Below, one piece after another: positions 63,583-64,000 of a DNA stretch of 64,000 nt; the first letter of the stretch is position 1; each line of letters starts with the position of its first letter. Made by a program: the position numbers and the translations under genes. This DNA comes from Streptomyces sp. Z26 (GTDB taxonomy: Bacteria > Actinomycetota > Actinomycetes > Streptomycetales > Streptomycetaceae), in the NCBI RefSeq assembly GCF_003665095.1, contig NZ_RCHV01000002.1:1435501-1499500 (forward strand). Direction: 5' to 3'. The notes below the pieces were generated by a model. It saw only the letters and a program-made list of their open reading frames with translations, ran no database searches and was not told the DNA's origin.

Positions 63583-64000
63583 ATGGCCACACTGCACACC
63601 CTGCGCCACCCGCGCCGCCGCCCGAGCACCGTGCTCGACGAACACCTTCCCGTGGACCACGGGCTGAGCCAGGTGTACCGGGTGGGGGCCGGACTCGTCG
63701 GGCTCCTGCTGCTGGTCTTCGGCGTCCTCGGGTTCACCGACCGCGTCGGCCTCTTCGACCGGGGCGGGGACACGGTCGCCGGACTCAGCACCAACGGCGC
63801 GCTCAGCACGGTGTCCGTGGTCGTCGGCCTGCTGCTCTGCTACGGCATGGTGCGCGGCGGCAACTTCGCCTCCACCCTCAACACCGTGCTCGCGGTGGGC
63901 TTCCTGCTGAGCGGCTTCGTGAACCTGGCGCTGCTCGAACGGGACGCCAACATCCTCGCGTTCGAGCTGCCGAACGTCCTCTTCAGCTTCGCCGTCGGCC
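63583..64000 (+). CDS. DUF4383 membrane protein (partial, runs off the window end)
   Basis: 139 residues visible. STVLDEHLPVDHGLSQVYRVGAG is the family beginning, followed by membrane helices LVGLLLLVFGVLGF, LSTVSVVVGLLLCYGMV, and a NTVLAVGFLLSGFVNLALLE segment. Conserved actinobacterial membrane protein without known function. A GAGGAGG box precedes the ATG at 63583. The end of the gene lies beyond base 64000. Confidence 0.85.
   Translation, partial: MATLHTLRHPRRRPSTVLDEHLPVDHGLSQVYRVGAGLVGLLLLVFGVLGFTDRVGLFDRGGDTVAGLSTNGALSTVSVVVGLLLCYGMVRGGNFASTLNTVLAVGFLLSGFVNLALLERDANILAFELPNVLFSFAVG

Overview
The window is a stretch of a Streptomyces-like actinomycete chromosome. The evidence is a very high GC content, third-codon G/C bias, frequent GTG and TTG starts, many leaderless-type starts, a FurA/KatG pair, a type A RNase P RNA, a DasR-type chitin promoter and two rare TTA (bldA) codons. 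I see no prophage, transposase, CRISPR array or large secondary-metabolite cluster. It is mostly conserved chromosomal gene content with accessory modules between.

Region by region. 1-10.3 kb: end of a glutamate-synthase-type protein, a prim-pol-like protein, a dimethylarginine dimethylaminohydrolase (ddaH) homologue, an Rsm22-like methyltransferase, a serine hydrolase with a TTA codon, a Bcr/CflA efflux pump, a Tat-exported PhoD phosphatase, an SDR and an FMN alpha-hydroxy-acid oxidase. 10.4-18.5 kb: a small secreted protein, carbonic anhydrase plus SulP transporter (bicarbonate module), furA/katG divergent around a clear promoter and Fur box, rnpB, yaaA and eda. 18.7-24.4 kb: a tightly coupled Nif3 / zinc-ribbon / RNase H-phosphatase operon whose middle gene appears to start at CTG, then conserved hypotheticals and a tyrosine phosphatase. 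24.4-29.6 kb: MFS pump, TetR, Rieske oxygenase with an operator on its leaderless promoter, a molybdopterin oxidoreductase with its cytochrome b partner, and a GntR remnant.

29.7-36.7 kb: a methyltransferase, a cell-wall amidase, membrane proteins, and a three-gene coupled GT4 / methyltransferase / alpha-barrel operon. 36.9-43.1 kb: the most coherent system in the window, a cobalamin riboswitch followed by five genes overlapping by 4 nt each. They encode two surface-anchored proteins, an ECF T component, a double ATPase and an S component. This is a B12 uptake locus in which the two surface proteins resemble the two domains of animal intrinsic factor. 43.1-54.2 kb: a GT87/PAP2 fusion, a lytic polysaccharide monooxygenase with paired DasR-type repeats on its promoter, a regulator with two tandem PucR-type HTH domains, an ABM protein, an MFS-winged-helix fusion, HAD and GDT1 proteins, and a secreted HNH nuclease. 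54.3-64 kb: a cytoplasmic PhoD homologue, an FAD/NAD(P) protein, a Cu/Zn SOD whose signal peptide is out of frame, DedA, a GH18 protein with a TTA codon, tRNA-Val, a long coiled-coil protein broken by a frameshift, FmdB and a DUF4383 protein running off the end.

Sequence-level points of note: many perfect hairpins sit between convergent genes; two different 22-bp tandem duplications each abut a -10 box; and the tetramer GTAC (usually CGTACGG) is strikingly frequent.
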